In this document: piece by piece, positions 15,431-23,638 of the stretch
Layout: each line of letters starts with the position of its first letter
How positions within the stretch are numbered: position 1 is the stretch's first letter
From: [Eubacterium] saphenum
Lineage (GTDB): Bacteria > Bacillota > Clostridia > Oscillospirales > Ruminococcaceae
NCBI GenBank assembly: GCA_004554555.1
Contig: SFLN01000009.1
Span: 1 to 28,571, forward strand
Length of the DNA stretch: 28,571 bases
Direction: 5' to 3'
Position numbers and translations under genes: made by a program
The notes under the pieces: generated by a model
The model's input: the letters and a program-made list of their open reading frames with translations, nothing else
What the model was told of the DNA's origin: nothing
The model's database searches: none

Positions 15431-15460
15431 ATTAGACGTTTGAAATTTAAATTACTCACA
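15431..15460 (-). promoter_or_regulatory. Possible ECF-type promoter for the sigma factor operon
   Basis: On the minus strand CGTCTAAT (15431-15438) resembles the -10 box of several clostridial and Bacillus ECF promoters. At 16 bp upstream TGTGAG (15455-15460) is a weak match to TGTAAC/TGAAAC. This would make the sigma factor self-regulating. No sigma-A promoter is seen in the same gap. Confidence 0.45.
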
Positions 15461-15489
15461 AAAAATCCGTGGTTTTCCCACGGATTTTT
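15461..15489 (-). terminator. Terminator of the guaB-fliB operon
   Basis: A 12 bp perfect stem AAAAATCCGTGG (15461-15472) / CCACGGATTTTT (15478-15489), with its own A/T arms as U-tract in either direction. It abuts the fliB stop codon. Confidence 0.9.
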
Positions 15490-16605
15490 TTATATCGCTT
15501 GAATTGTGCTCTTGAAATCATTTCGCTCAAGAAACGCGAGAATTTTCTCGGCAGCGTTTTTGTTGTGAGCGGTTGTCCGGTCAAGCTCCGCGAGCCGCTC
15601 GAGAACAAGCTCCGCGCTTCCGTCAACTGCGCAAGCCGCCGCGAGTAATTTTGCAAGCGTAACCGCCGCGCCGTAAACGAGGAAATTCTCGAAAATCCCG
15701 CGCCGGGTGAGGTAAAACGGCATTTTCAGCTCGAACAGCAAATTTTTCGCAAGATTTCGGAAAAAATACTCCCGTCCCGCGAAAATTTCCGCAAGCCGTT
15801 TTTCACCGTCGGATAACTTTTGCTTATCGAAATTCCTGTCATTAAACAGCGCCTTTTCCCCGAAAATCTCCGAAAAAAGCTCAGCCGCAAGCTGCTTCTC
15901 CATAAACACGCGCTCGAAGTAAAAATCCGTTTCGTCAAGCCGCGCTACGAGCCGTTCAAGAGCCTCGGGAAACTCGTTTTCGTTCACCTGGGAAAGCGTT
16001 TTGGCAGCCGCCGCGCCGATAGCAAGATTTGTTTCAATCCCCGCGGATTTCTCGGAAATTATGTCGAAAAACAGCCCGAAAAGCTCGTTTCGGAAAGCAA
16101 GCGCGGGATTTTTCGCAAAATCCGCTTCGCTCTCGCAGGAAACCGCCTTGAATTCAACCGTGTTCCCGCGCACTTGAACCGTTCTCGGATTGATATCGAG
16201 CGCGTTCTCGTCATTCAACAAAATCCGCAGAACCTCGGGACAGCTCGAGTAACAGCCCCGCGTGAGCGTCGAGCTGTTGAACACGGAAACCCTCGGGTAC
16301 ATCGCGCAGGTCGCCGACAAAATCTCCTCGCCGAAAGTCAGCTGAAGCGAGCAAAGCCCGTTCTCCGAAAGGAACGGGCAAGCCGAATTGATTAGGTTAA
16401 TGTTCCAAGCGCTTTGCTCCTTGACAAACGCGGCGCTGATTATCCCGCGCAGCTCCTCGGGCATTTCCCGCGAAACAAGGCGCTCGTGCTCCTCGTCTGT
16501 CCACATAACGCGCCCCCATCGCCCGCAGCAGTTTTGCGGACACGCCGAGCCGGTGCATTTAAACTCGCCGAAATATTTCGGCTCGATGATGTTGTAAAAT
16601 CCCAT
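15490..16605 (-). CDS. fliB: Flagellin lysine-N-methylase FliB
   Basis: Methylates surface lysines of flagellin. The N-terminus has the family cysteine cluster: C17, C22, C26 and C27 in FKCTGSACPQNCCGRW, followed by the ACPFL...GLC and ATCAMYPR segments and a later CYSSC. These cysteines are conserved in FliB and YkgJ-type proteins and likely bind an Fe-S cluster or zinc. The remaining C-terminal half is helical and variable, as usual. The length of 371 residues is typical. The ATG abuts the guaB stop (TAA then ATG) with no good ribosome site of its own, so its translation probably depends on guaB. The presumed substrate, flagellin, is encoded at 2-1609. Confidence 0.9.
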   Translation of the reverse strand: MGFYNIIEPKYFGEFKCTGSACPQNCCGRWGRVMWTDEEHERLVSREMPEELRGIISAAFVKEQSAWNINLINSACPFLSENGLCSLQLTFGEEILSATCAMYPRVSVFNSSTLTRGCYSSCPEVLRILLNDENALDINPRTVQVRGNTVEFKAVSCESEADFAKNPALAFRNELFGLFFDIISEKSAGIETNLAIGAAAAKTLSQVNENEFPEALERLVARLDETDFYFERVFMEKQLAAELFSEIFGEKALFNDRNFDKQKLSDGEKRLAEIFAGREYFFRNLAKNLLFELKMPFYLTRRGIFENFLVYGAAVTLAKLLAAACAVDGSAELVLERLAELDRTTAHNKNAAEKILAFLERNDFKSTIQAI

Positions 16606-18078
16606 TTAAATGCTTGCGGAGTAGTTCGGAGCTTCCTTGGTGATATAGATATCGTGCGGGTGGGATTCCTTCAAGCCCGCGCCGGTGATTTTGACGAATT
16701 TCGCTCTTTCCTGCAGCTCGGGGATTGTCGGGCAGCCGCAGTAACCCATACCGCTCTTGATACCGCCGACAAGCTGGAAAACGGTATCGGCAACCGCTCC
16801 CTTGTAAGGAACGCGTCCCTCAACGCCCTCGGGAACGAGTTTCTTGTCCTTCTCCTGGAAATATCTGTCGGCAGAGCCGCGCTTCATTGCTGCAAGCGAG
16901 CCCATACCGCGATAAACCTTGAACGAGCGTCCCTGATAGATTTCAACATCGCCGGGTGCTTCCTCGCAGCCTGCGAGCAGTGAACCGAGCATTACGCAGT
17001 TCGCGCCGGCAGCAAGTGCCTTGACGATATCGCCCGAGTACTTGATACCGCCGTCTGCGATAACGGGAATTCCGTATTTTGCCGCTGCGCACGCGCAGTC
17101 GTAGATTGCGGTAATCTGCGGAACGCCGATACCCGCGACAACTCTTGTCGTACAAATCGAGCCGGGGCCGATACCGACCTTAACCGCGTCCGCGCCCGCC
17201 TTAATCAAATCCTCGGCAGCCTCTGCGGTTGCGATATTGCCCGCGATGATGGGAGTATTCGGGAACGCGCTCTTCACCTTGTCCAAAGTGAGCATAATGT
17301 TCTTGCTGTGGCCGTGAGCCGAGTCGAGAACGAGAACGTCCGCCTGCGCCTTGATAAGCGCGCCCGCTCTTTCGAGAACATCGGGTGTAATGCCGATTGC
17401 CGCGCCGCAGAGCAGTCTGCCGCTCTTGTCACGCGCGGTGTTCGGGTACTGAACGGATTTTTCGATATCTTTAATTGTGATAAGTCCCTTGAGGTAGCCG
17501 TTTTCGTCAACCAGCGGGAGCTTTTCAATCTTATGTCTGCGAAGAATTTCCTGCGCGCCCGCAAGGGTTGTCCCAACGGGAGCAGTGATAAGGTTTTCCT
17601 TGGTCATAACCTCGCCGATTTTCTGCGCGGGGTCTGAGATGAAGCGCAGGTCGCGGTTGGTGAAAATGCCGACGAGCTTGCCGTTTTCGACAATCGGCAC
17701 ACCGCTGATTTTATACTTGCCCATAAGCGCGTCCGCGTCGCGAACGCTGTCCTCGGGCGAAAGGAAGAACGGATTGACGATAACGCCGTTTTCCGAGCGC
17801 TTTACCTTGTCAACCTCGTCAACCTGCTGTTCGATGGTCATATTCTTGTGGATAATGCCGATACCGCCCTCGCGCGCGATTGCGATTGCCATTTTCGACT
17901 CGGTTACGGTATCCATAGCGGCGGTCATTATGGGGGTGTTGAGCTGAATTGTTTTGGTGAGATTTGTCTTGATGTCAATCATATTCGGAGTAACGTCGCT
18001 TCTTGCGGGCACCAACAATACGTCGTCAAACGTAAGCCCTTCCTTTGTGAACTTTTCCTCAAAATTACAGTTGAGCAT
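16606..18078 (-). CDS. guaB: IMP dehydrogenase
   Basis: Oxidises IMP to XMP with NAD, the committed step of guanine nucleotide synthesis. The catalytic loop GPGSICTTR carries the nucleophile Cys309. The N-terminal LTFDDVLLVPARS start, the tandem CBS domains (about residues 95-215) and the flap region near KRGSADRYFQ are all present. The length of 490 residues is standard, so the protein should be functional. AGAGGAGA precedes the ATG. It is followed without a gap by fliB, an unusual partner. A sigma-A promoter lies at 18118-18146, and the leader is too short for a purine riboswitch. Confidence 0.97.
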   Translation of the reverse strand: MLNCNFEEKFTKEGLTFDDVLLVPARSDVTPNMIDIKTNLTKTIQLNTPIMTAAMDTVTESKMAIAIAREGGIGIIHKNMTIEQQVDEVDKVKRSENGVIVNPFFLSPEDSVRDADALMGKYKISGVPIVENGKLVGIFTNRDLRFISDPAQKIGEVMTKENLITAPVGTTLAGAQEILRRHKIEKLPLVDENGYLKGLITIKDIEKSVQYPNTARDKSGRLLCGAAIGITPDVLERAGALIKAQADVLVLDSAHGHSKNIMLTLDKVKSAFPNTPIIAGNIATAEAAEDLIKAGADAVKVGIGPGSICTTRVVAGIGVPQITAIYDCACAAAKYGIPVIADGGIKYSGDIVKALAAGANCVMLGSLLAGCEEAPGDVEIYQGRSFKVYRGMGSLAAMKRGSADRYFQEKDKKLVPEGVEGRVPYKGAVADTVFQLVGGIKSGMGYCGCPTIPELQERAKFVKITGAGLKESHPHDIYITKEAPNYSASI

Positions 18079-18117
18079 ATTTTTCTCCTCTCGTTTTCAT
18101 TTGCGTATATTGTTATT

Positions 18118-18146
18118 ATTATACACCACAAATCAAAATTTTTCAA
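18118..18146 (-). promoter_or_regulatory. Sigma-A promoter for guaB-fliB
   Basis: On the minus strand TTGAAA (18141-18146) and TATAAT (18118-18123) are 17 bp apart, about 40 bp before the guaB ATG. Confidence 0.85.
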
Positions 18147-18251
18147 GCGGGAAATCAAAGAAAATTACACAAATATCTTTAAATTTTTTTAACAGGTTTA
18201 TGACATTTTAACGCACTTGTTAAAAATTCGGTGAAAATGGGCTTCAGGCTC

Positions 18252-18280
18252 TTGACTAAATCAAGAATTTATTATAAAAT
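18252..18280 (+). promoter_or_regulatory. Promoter for the rpe-rnfDEA operon
   Basis: TTGACT (18252-18257) and TAAAAT (18275-18280) are 17 bp apart; TATAAA at 18273-18278 overlaps the same place. The ribosome site GAGGTTGGAG precedes the ATG at 18325. It is divergent from the guaB promoter across about 105 bp. Confidence 0.75.
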
Positions 18281-18324
18281 ATAAGTGTATGTGTTGAATA
18301 CTAAACAAAAGAGGTTGGAGAAAA

Positions 18325-18987
18325 ATGAACGGAAGAGAAACTATAGTTTCGGCGTCGCTGCTTGCGTGCAATCTGGCGAACTTCGAGAGCGAAATCAGAC
18401 GCTGCGAAAGAGCGGGCGTTGACTGGATACATTTTGACGTTATGGACGGGCATTTCGTGGAGCAAATTACCTACGGTGCACCCGTGCTGAAATTCGTGCG
18501 GAGCGTTACGCAGAAATTGCTTGACGTTCACCTTATGGTTGAAAATCCGCAGAGCCAGATAAAATTCTTCGCGGACGCGGGCGCCGATTTGATTACAATT
18601 CACCTTGAAAGCAAAGGCGATATTTCGGGCTGTCTGCGGGAAATCCGCTCGCAGGGGAAGAAATCCGCGCTTGCGATAAAGCCCGCAACTCCCGTTGAGG
18701 CGGTTTTCGATTATATACCGCTTTGCGATATGATTTTGGTGATGACGGTTGAACCGGGCTACGGCGGACAAGGCTTTATCTACGATATGCTCCCGAAGCT
18801 CAAGGTTCTGCGCGAATACGCTGACAAAAACGGCTTTGAGAAGCTGGATATTCAGGTTGACGGCGGAATTAACGAAAAAACAGGCTTTTCCGCAGTTAAC
18901 GCGGGAGCAAACGTTCTCGTTGCGGGAACGGGACTTTTTAAAGCGCCAGATATGAAATCGGTCTGCGAGGCGCTGAAAGGAAACTGA
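18325..18987 (+). CDS. rpe: Ribulose-phosphate 3-epimerase
   Basis: Interconverts ribulose 5-phosphate and xylulose 5-phosphate in the pentose phosphate pathway. The TIM-barrel metal ligands are present: H36 and D38 in WIHFDVMDG, H69 in DVHLMVENP, and D179 in QVDGGIN, which also holds a catalytic acid. The phosphate-binding loop GYGGQGF and the final VLVAGTGLF are intact. The length of 220 residues is normal. It is the first gene of an operon whose next gene begins 3 bp after its stop; a metabolic reason for that linkage is not apparent. Confidence 0.96.
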   Translation: MNGRETIVSASLLACNLANFESEIRRCERAGVDWIHFDVMDGHFVEQITYGAPVLKFVRSVTQKLLDVHLMVENPQSQIKFFADAGADLITIHLESKGDISGCLREIRSQGKKSALAIKPATPVEAVFDYIPLCDMILVMTVEPGYGGQGFIYDMLPKLKVLREYADKNGFEKLDIQVDGGINEKTGFSAVNAGANVLVAGTGLFKAPDMKSVCEALKGN

Positions 18988-18990
18988 TAG

Positions 18991-20115
18991 ATGACGAAGA
19001 ATATTGCTCGCGAACCGGACAAGGTTTATTTCGAGCGTATGGTTATAATGGCGATGCTTCTGGTTCCCGCCGCGTTTTTACAGGGAATACGCGCGGTTTT
19101 GGTGTGCGTGATGAGCGTTGTGTGCTGTATGCTTGTGGACGCGCTCTGCTGCCTTATCAGAAAAATCCGCTACAATATAAAGGACGCTGCCGTGCCGTTT
19201 TGGGGACTGGCGGCGGGAATGATGATGCCCGTGAGCGTGCCCGTGGGGCTGATAATTTTGTCCTCGGTTTTGTGCGTGGTTATCGGAAAGCACCTTTTCG
19301 GCGCTTCGGACAATATCATCTTCTCTCCCCCCGCGATTTCCACGGCATTCCTTATAATCTGCTATCCCGCGGAGATGCTCTACGCGCCGAAATACGGCGA
19401 GATTTACCCCGTTTTCGCGGAGTTTGAGGGCGCGCTCACCCGTTCAACCGAGTATTCGCTGAAGCTCGGAAACGTTCCCACAAAAGGCGTTCTTGACACG
19501 CTTATGGGATTTGTGACGGGAAGCATCGGCACGATTTATATGCTGGTAATACTGGTGTGCGGAATTTGCCTTGTGCTGCGCCGCACGAACAGCTTTGCTG
19601 CGGTTATGTCAACGCTTGTCGTGACGGCAATTCTCGCGTTTTTCTTCCCGAGAGCGGATTTCGGCGAGGGCGGCGGCTGGAGTTCGATTTTCTACGAATT
19701 TTCATCGGGATATCTGCTTTTCGGCACGGTTTTCCTTGCCGCAGAGCCGTACAATGTTCCGCAGAAGCTTATGGGAAAAATCCTCTACGGCGCGACGCTC
19801 GGTTATATAACGATGATGTTCCGTCATTTCGGGCAGACCGAGGGCAGCTTTTTGTTCGCGCTTTTGCTTACGGGCGCGCTCGGGAGCAGCTTTGACCGAC
19901 TTGTCGATAACCTTGTTTACTGGAAGAAAACCTACGTCAACTCCTTCGAGAAATCCAAAACAAAGGTTCAGAGCGGCGGCGTAAAGCTGACGGACACGCA
20001 GGAGATTGTTATTCCCGAAAAGTACAAATACAACACCCCGCCGATTGACGGCGAGATAAAAAAGCATCGCAGAAAAAAGAAGAAGGAGGACGACGGATAT
20101 GACGGCGGAAAATAA
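18991..20115 (+). CDS. rnfD: Rnf/Nqr-type membrane subunit D-like protein (RnfD/NqrB family)
   Basis: A multi-pass membrane protein that aligns with RnfD along its length. NIKDAAVPFWGLAAGM matches the KDNSALLTGLLLA region, GKHLFGASDNIIFSPPAIS matches AKQLYGGLGQNPFNPAMIG, and a late segment (about residues 235-315) matches the last helices. In true RnfD a Thr in S-x-A-T carries covalent FMN; here the aligned spot reads TRST (about residue 150), which keeps a Thr but not the motif. The ILTDP motif of RnfD reads LAAEP. The C-terminal 60 residues are a charged cytoplasmic tail ending in poly-Lys (HRRKKKKEDD). AAAGGA precedes the ATG. No rnfC precedes it and no rnfG follows it. Electron transport in the usual sense is doubtful. 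Confidence 0.78.
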   Translation: MTKNIAREPDKVYFERMVIMAMLLVPAAFLQGIRAVLVCVMSVVCCMLVDALCCLIRKIRYNIKDAAVPFWGLAAGMMMPVSVPVGLIILSSVLCVVIGKHLFGASDNIIFSPPAISTAFLIICYPAEMLYAPKYGEIYPVFAEFEGALTRSTEYSLKLGNVPTKGVLDTLMGFVTGSIGTIYMLVILVCGICLVLRRTNSFAAVMSTLVVTAILAFFFPRADFGEGGGWSSIFYEFSSGYLLFGTVFLAAEPYNVPQKLMGKILYGATLGYITMMFRHFGQTEGSFLFALLLTGALGSSFDRLVDNLVYWKKTYVNSFEKSKTKVQSGGVKLTDTQEIVIPEKYKYNTPPIDGEIKKHRRKKKKEDDGYDGGK

Positions 20116-20719
20116 GAAAAGTCACATAAACGCCGACGGGCTGTTCCGACAGAATATCGTCCTTATGAGCGGGCTTGTAACCGCGCCGATTATTGTCGCG
20201 GCTACGACAATGCAGCGCGCTCTTGTCCTCACGCTGAGCTTTTTTGCGATTTCCTACTTCTCGATACTGATTTGCAGGTTTATTCCGAGAAAAATTGTAT
20301 ATACTGTAAGAATATTACTGTATACAATTGTCGCGGCGGTTATGTTTATACCGACGGTTATCGGGCTGAGATATCTCTTCCCCGACACCACGAAAGAGGT
20401 TATGCTGTATATTGAGCTTACTGTCGTGAACTCGCTTATCCTCGCGAAAACCGAGAGCCGTTTTTACCTCGAGCCTTACGGGAGAATGGCGGTTGACGCG
20501 CTGATTTACATCGCGGGCTATGCAATGGCAGCGTTTGCGTCGGGCTTTGTGAGAGAAATTCTCTCCTACGGCACGGTTTTCGGCTTTCACGTCTGCGAAC
20601 CGATTGTTCCCTCGGCAAAATCGCCGTTCTTCGGATTTATTCTCGTGGGAATTTTCGCGGCGCTTTGCAGAGCGGCGGCGGGAAGGCGCGTTTCTTCACG
20701 AAAGGAGCGCGGCAAATGA
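20099..20719 (+). CDS. rnfE: RnfE/NqrD-like membrane protein without the Fe-S cysteines
   Basis: A six-helix membrane protein of the RnfE/NqrD family, aligned by GLFRQNIVLM, by the ELTVVNSLILAKTES segment (VTNCIVVGRAEAF in E. coli RsxE), and by GFVREILSYGTVFG (GSLREIIGNGTLFD). In canonical RnfE two Cys help hold a [2Fe-2S] cluster at the membrane centre. An ungapped alignment puts A29 (TAP, versus LCP) and S112 (VNS, versus TNC) at those places, so both ligands are gone. The gene overlaps rnfD by 17 bp and has GGAGG ahead of its ATG. The family is clear, but normal redox function is unlikely. A transport or scaffold role is an inference only. Confidence 0.8.
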   Translation: MTAENKKSHINADGLFRQNIVLMSGLVTAPIIVAATTMQRALVLTLSFFAISYFSILICRFIPRKIVYTVRILLYTIVAAVMFIPTVIGLRYLFPDTTKEVMLYIELTVVNSLILAKTESRFYLEPYGRMAVDALIYIAGYAMAAFASGFVREILSYGTVFGFHVCEPIVPSAKSPFFGFILVGIFAALCRAAAGRRVSSRKERGK

Positions 20720-21312
20720 GCAACGTTTTTGCAAGAATTGTAAGTTTAGCGATGATTTCGGTTTTCACGCAGAACGCGATTTTCGACAGGGCTTTTGGCG
20801 CGAATGTCGCGATTTACGCGTCGCGAAAGGACTCGCACGTTGTCGGCTTCTCAATCGGAATTACCATTATGACAACCCTCGCGAGCATTATCTCGTATCA
20901 GTTTGACGGACTTCTGCTCCCGCTGCCTTACGGTGATTTGCTGATGCCGCTGGTTTATGTGGGGATAATAAGTCTGCTTTATGTAATCGGCTTGCTGATT
21001 TTGTGGAAAGGCTTCCCGAAAACGTTCTACAAGGTCAAAAAGTACGCGCACCTCGCAATTTTCAACTGCGCGGTTTTCGGAGCGCTTTTCCTGAACTCAA
21101 CCTTCGGAAAAGGCTTTGCGGGATACGTCGGCTACGGCTTTGGCACGGGAATCGGCTTTTTCCTCGCGTGCTTTTTGCTCAACATCGCAAACGACCGTCT
21201 GTCAAGCGAAAAAATCCCGAAAATTTTCCGCGGTTATCCGATAATGATGATTTACATCGGAATTTTATCTCTCGCGTTTAACGTTTTGGTTGGTTACACG
21301 GCTGATTTCTGA
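20716..21312 (+). CDS. rnfA: RnfA/NqrE-like membrane protein with one of two Fe-S cysteines
   Basis: The third Rnf-like membrane subunit. FTQNAIFDRAFGAN aligns with VNNFVLVKFLGLC, GITIMTTLAS with ATTFVMTLAS, and IFNCAVFGALFLNSTFG with TTNCAVLGVALLNINLG of E. coli RsxA. The first cluster Cys is Asn (N30); the second (C118) is kept. Together with RnfE here, three of four ligands are missing. The ATG at 20716 overlaps the rnfE stop as ATGA, with AAAGGAG eight bases upstream; an earlier in-frame start lies inside rnfE and has no support. The length of 198 residues is normal. No rnfB follows, the gene after it being a putative glycoside hydrolase. Confidence 0.82.
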   Translation: MSNVFARIVSLAMISVFTQNAIFDRAFGANVAIYASRKDSHVVGFSIGITIMTTLASIISYQFDGLLLPLPYGDLLMPLVYVGIISLLYVIGLLILWKGFPKTFYKVKKYAHLAIFNCAVFGALFLNSTFGKGFAGYVGYGFGTGIGFFLACFLLNIANDRLSSEKIPKIFRGYPIMMIYIGILSLAFNVLVGYTADF

Positions 21313-21340
21313 TACTATTAATAAAGGGGGTCCGGGCGCA

Positions 21341-22537
21341 TTGAAAAACAAAAAAACTAACATTAAAATCAAACGAAGCAAGGTCAATCTTTACAGCAAA
21401 CGTAAAAACAAGCGAAAACAGGTCATCACGATTGTTATAACGGTTGTGGCGGCTTGCGGACTCGGCGTTCTGGGCTTTGGGCTGGGGAAACCGCTTGTTG
21501 AGTTTTTCAACAACCGCAACAACAGCTCTTCCTCCTCTGAATCCGCGTGGACTCCCCCGTCAAGCGAAGAGGTTTCCTCGGAAAGCGTTATCGCGAGTTC
21601 CTCGGAGGAAAGCTCGGAGGTTCCCGTTGAACCCGTTCGGAAGATGACCGACGTGTACTTCCTCCCCGATGACGCGGCGTTAAGCTCGGCTTCGCTCAAC
21701 AGCGCGCTCGCGGCGGCAAAGGCGGCGGGTGTGGAAACGGTTGCCGTTACGCTGAAGAACGACACGGGAAATTTCCTGTACAAGAGCGAAATCAAGGGCT
21801 TGGACACACACGGTATCATCACCGGCACTCTCACAGCCGAGCAAATCTGCAAGGCGATAACGGACGCGGGATTTATTCCTGCGGCGAAGATAAGCACGCT
21901 GAAAGACCGGCTCTGCGGCTATAAAGACGCAACGGACGGCGGCTATCGCATAACGGGAAGCGGCTACACCTGGCACGATGACCGTGAGGAGAAGGGCGGC
22001 AAGCCGTGGCTTTCGCCGTTCAAATCGCAGACCTTGCAGTTTATGGGCGAAATCACCTCGGAGCTGTCGGTGGCAGGCTTCAAAAACATTATCGCCGTGA
22101 ACACGATGTACCCGAAATTCCACAAGGAGGACATCTCAACCTACCTCTCCGACCTCCCGCTCTCCGACAACAAAGCGCGTCTGAATGCGCTCTGGGACGT
22201 TGTGGACTCCGCGAAAGCGGGTGCTGAGAAGAACGGCGCGGCGCTTTGGATTGAGATTGCGGGTGAAAACGTAATCGCGCAAAACCGCTTGTGTACGGAC
22301 GCGGAGCTTTGCTCGAGCGCGGACAAGCTCTCCGAAATCAAGCTCATTGTTGATTACACGCCGAGCGCGGCAGCAGCGGAGGCTTATGAAAACGCCAAAA
22401 CCTTTGCGGAAAATCTGAAAACGGCTCTCGGCGATACGGAATTTTATGTGGTTATCAAGGGCGGCTATTCCGAGGCATCGCTCTCGGATATCAAAAAGGC
22501 GTTCTCGGAAACCAAAATCGCGGTTTTCGGACAATAA
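21341..22537 (+). CDS. Membrane-anchored putative glycoside hydrolase (DUF4015-like)
   Basis: Residues 1-27 are very basic, 28-48 form a transmembrane anchor, and 60-95 are a Ser/Glu-rich linker. About 105-398 form a TIM-barrel-like domain resembling DUF4015 proteins: VETVAVTLKNDTG, then AAKISTLKDRL, then TWHDDREEKGGKPWLSPF and FKNIIAVNTMYPKF. In related proteins the FDYxRFP motif carries a conserved Asp; here the spot reads VNTMYPKF, so catalysis is uncertain. The start is TTG at 21341, with AAAGGGGG at 21323-21330. It is 28 bp after rnfA and closes that operon. It likely faces the wall side; substrate unknown. Confidence 0.68.
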   Translation: MKNKKTNIKIKRSKVNLYSKRKNKRKQVITIVITVVAACGLGVLGFGLGKPLVEFFNNRNNSSSSSESAWTPPSSEEVSSESVIASSSEESSEVPVEPVRKMTDVYFLPDDAALSSASLNSALAAAKAAGVETVAVTLKNDTGNFLYKSEIKGLDTHGIITGTLTAEQICKAITDAGFIPAAKISTLKDRLCGYKDATDGGYRITGSGYTWHDDREEKGGKPWLSPFKSQTLQFMGEITSELSVAGFKNIIAVNTMYPKFHKEDISTYLSDLPLSDNKARLNALWDVVDSAKAGAEKNGAALWIEIAGENVIAQNRLCTDAELCSSADKLSEIKLIVDYTPSAAAAEAYENAKTFAENLKTALGDTEFYVVIKGGYSEASLSDIKKAFSETKIAVFGQ

Positions 22538-22553
22538 CTTTCGCATAAACCCC

Positions 22554-22582
22554 TTGATTTTTTATGAAACAAGGTGTATAAT
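22554..22582 (+). promoter_or_regulatory. Sigma-A promoter for the yajC operon
   Basis: TTGATT (22554-22559), then 17 bp, then TATAAT (22577-22582) with TG just before (extended -10). No terminator is visible between this and the preceding gene. Confidence 0.82.
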
Positions 22583-22634
22583 ATAAAAGTTGTACACTTT
22601 ATGTATAAAACAAAACAGATACGGAGGACAAAAA

Positions 22635-23042
22635 ATGAATTTACTCAATTTGATTTCAGCTTCAAGTGAACAGCAGGCGGCTGCGGCAGCAGGCTCGCAG
22701 TGGGCTTCTATCCTTATGATGGTGCTCCCGCTTGTGCTGATGATAGCAATTTTCTACTTCCTTATCCTGCGCCCCGAGAAGAAGCGCAACAAGGAAATGC
22801 AGCAAATGCTCAACAACATTCAGGTTGCCGATGAGGTTGTCACAACAGGCGGCATTATCGGGCGCGTTCTGTCGGTTAAGGAGGACACCGTTCTCATCGA
22901 AACCGGAAGCGACCGCACAAAAATCCGCGTGCTCAAGTCGGCTATTGCCAGAAACAACACCAGCCACGAGGCAGCAACCGCCGAGGTTGAAACCGCGAAG
23001 GCTTCCAAGGATAAGAAGAGCGGAAAGACCGAAATTAAGTAA
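22635..23042 (+). CDS. yajC: Preprotein translocase subunit YajC
   Basis: Accessory subunit that, in SecDF-YajC, helps Sec-dependent export. It has a single transmembrane helix (about residues 25-46), then the hallmark ILRPEKKRNKEMQQMLNNI and the VADEVVTTGGIIGRV segment, then a charged tail (135 residues in all). The ATG at 22635 follows ACGGAGGA; an earlier in-frame start at 22590 has no ribosome site. In this organism secD/secF are not next to it; a TetR gene overlaps its stop codon instead. Confidence 0.93.
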   Translation: MNLLNLISASSEQQAAAAAGSQWASILMMVLPLVLMIAIFYFLILRPEKKRNKEMQQMLNNIQVADEVVTTGGIIGRVLSVKEDTVLIETGSDRTKIRVLKSAIARNNTSHEAATAEVETAKASKDKKSGKTEIK

Positions 23043-23626
23043 TGCCGAAAACCGATTTAAGGGTTATCAAGACGCGCGCGAATATCAGAAACGTGCTTGT
23101 CGAGATTATGTCCGAGAAGCCGATTTCGAGCATTACTATTTCGGAAATCTGCGAGCTTGCAAGGATTAACCGAAAAACCTTTTACCGTCATTACCGCACC
23201 GTCGGCGATGTTCTCGAGGAGCTTGAAAACGACTTCCTCAAGGAGTTTTCCGAGCACCTTCAAAGCGGGAGCCTGCTGAATATCGGCGCGGTTGTGCGCG
23301 GCGTGAGCGAAACCGTGAAGCTGCACCGTGATTTTTTCGCAAAGCTTATGCGGTTTAACCCCGAGATTTTTACAAGCGGCAGAATGAAGCTTGCCCTGCG
23401 CAGGACAATTTCCGCTGCTCTGCGAAATATCGGCGCGGGAAACACCGAGCCGGAGCTTAACGCTATCTCGGAATTTATTGTTTCGGGCGTGCTTTCGGTT
23501 TACGCTTCGTGGTTCAGCAACGGCTGCCGCGAGGATATCGACGCGCTCGCGGAAATTTCCGTCAAAACAGCCGTGAGGGGCTTGTCGGCGTTTGTGCCGG
23601 AGAGGCGGCTTCTTGCGGAGAAGTAA
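23042..23626 (+). CDS. TetR-family transcription regulator
   Basis: A dimeric repressor. Residues about 8-55 form the helix-turn-helix domain: ISSITISEICELARINRKTFYRHYRTV holds the typical TFYRHY recognition helix. The C-terminal ligand domain (about 60-194) is variable and its ligand unknown. The ATG overlaps the last base of yajC, so it is co-transcribed and perhaps coupled. The next genes, bioY and an AEC transporter, are natural regulatory targets by neighbourhood, but no operator palindrome was found in the yajC leader. Confidence 0.9.
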   Translation: MPKTDLRVIKTRANIRNVLVEIMSEKPISSITISEICELARINRKTFYRHYRTVGDVLEELENDFLKEFSEHLQSGSLLNIGAVVRGVSETVKLHRDFFAKLMRFNPEIFTSGRMKLALRRTISAALRNIGAGNTEPELNAISEFIVSGVLSVYASWFSNGCREDIDALAEISVKTAVRGLSAFVPERRLLAEK

Positions 23627-23638
23627 AGAAGTGATTTT

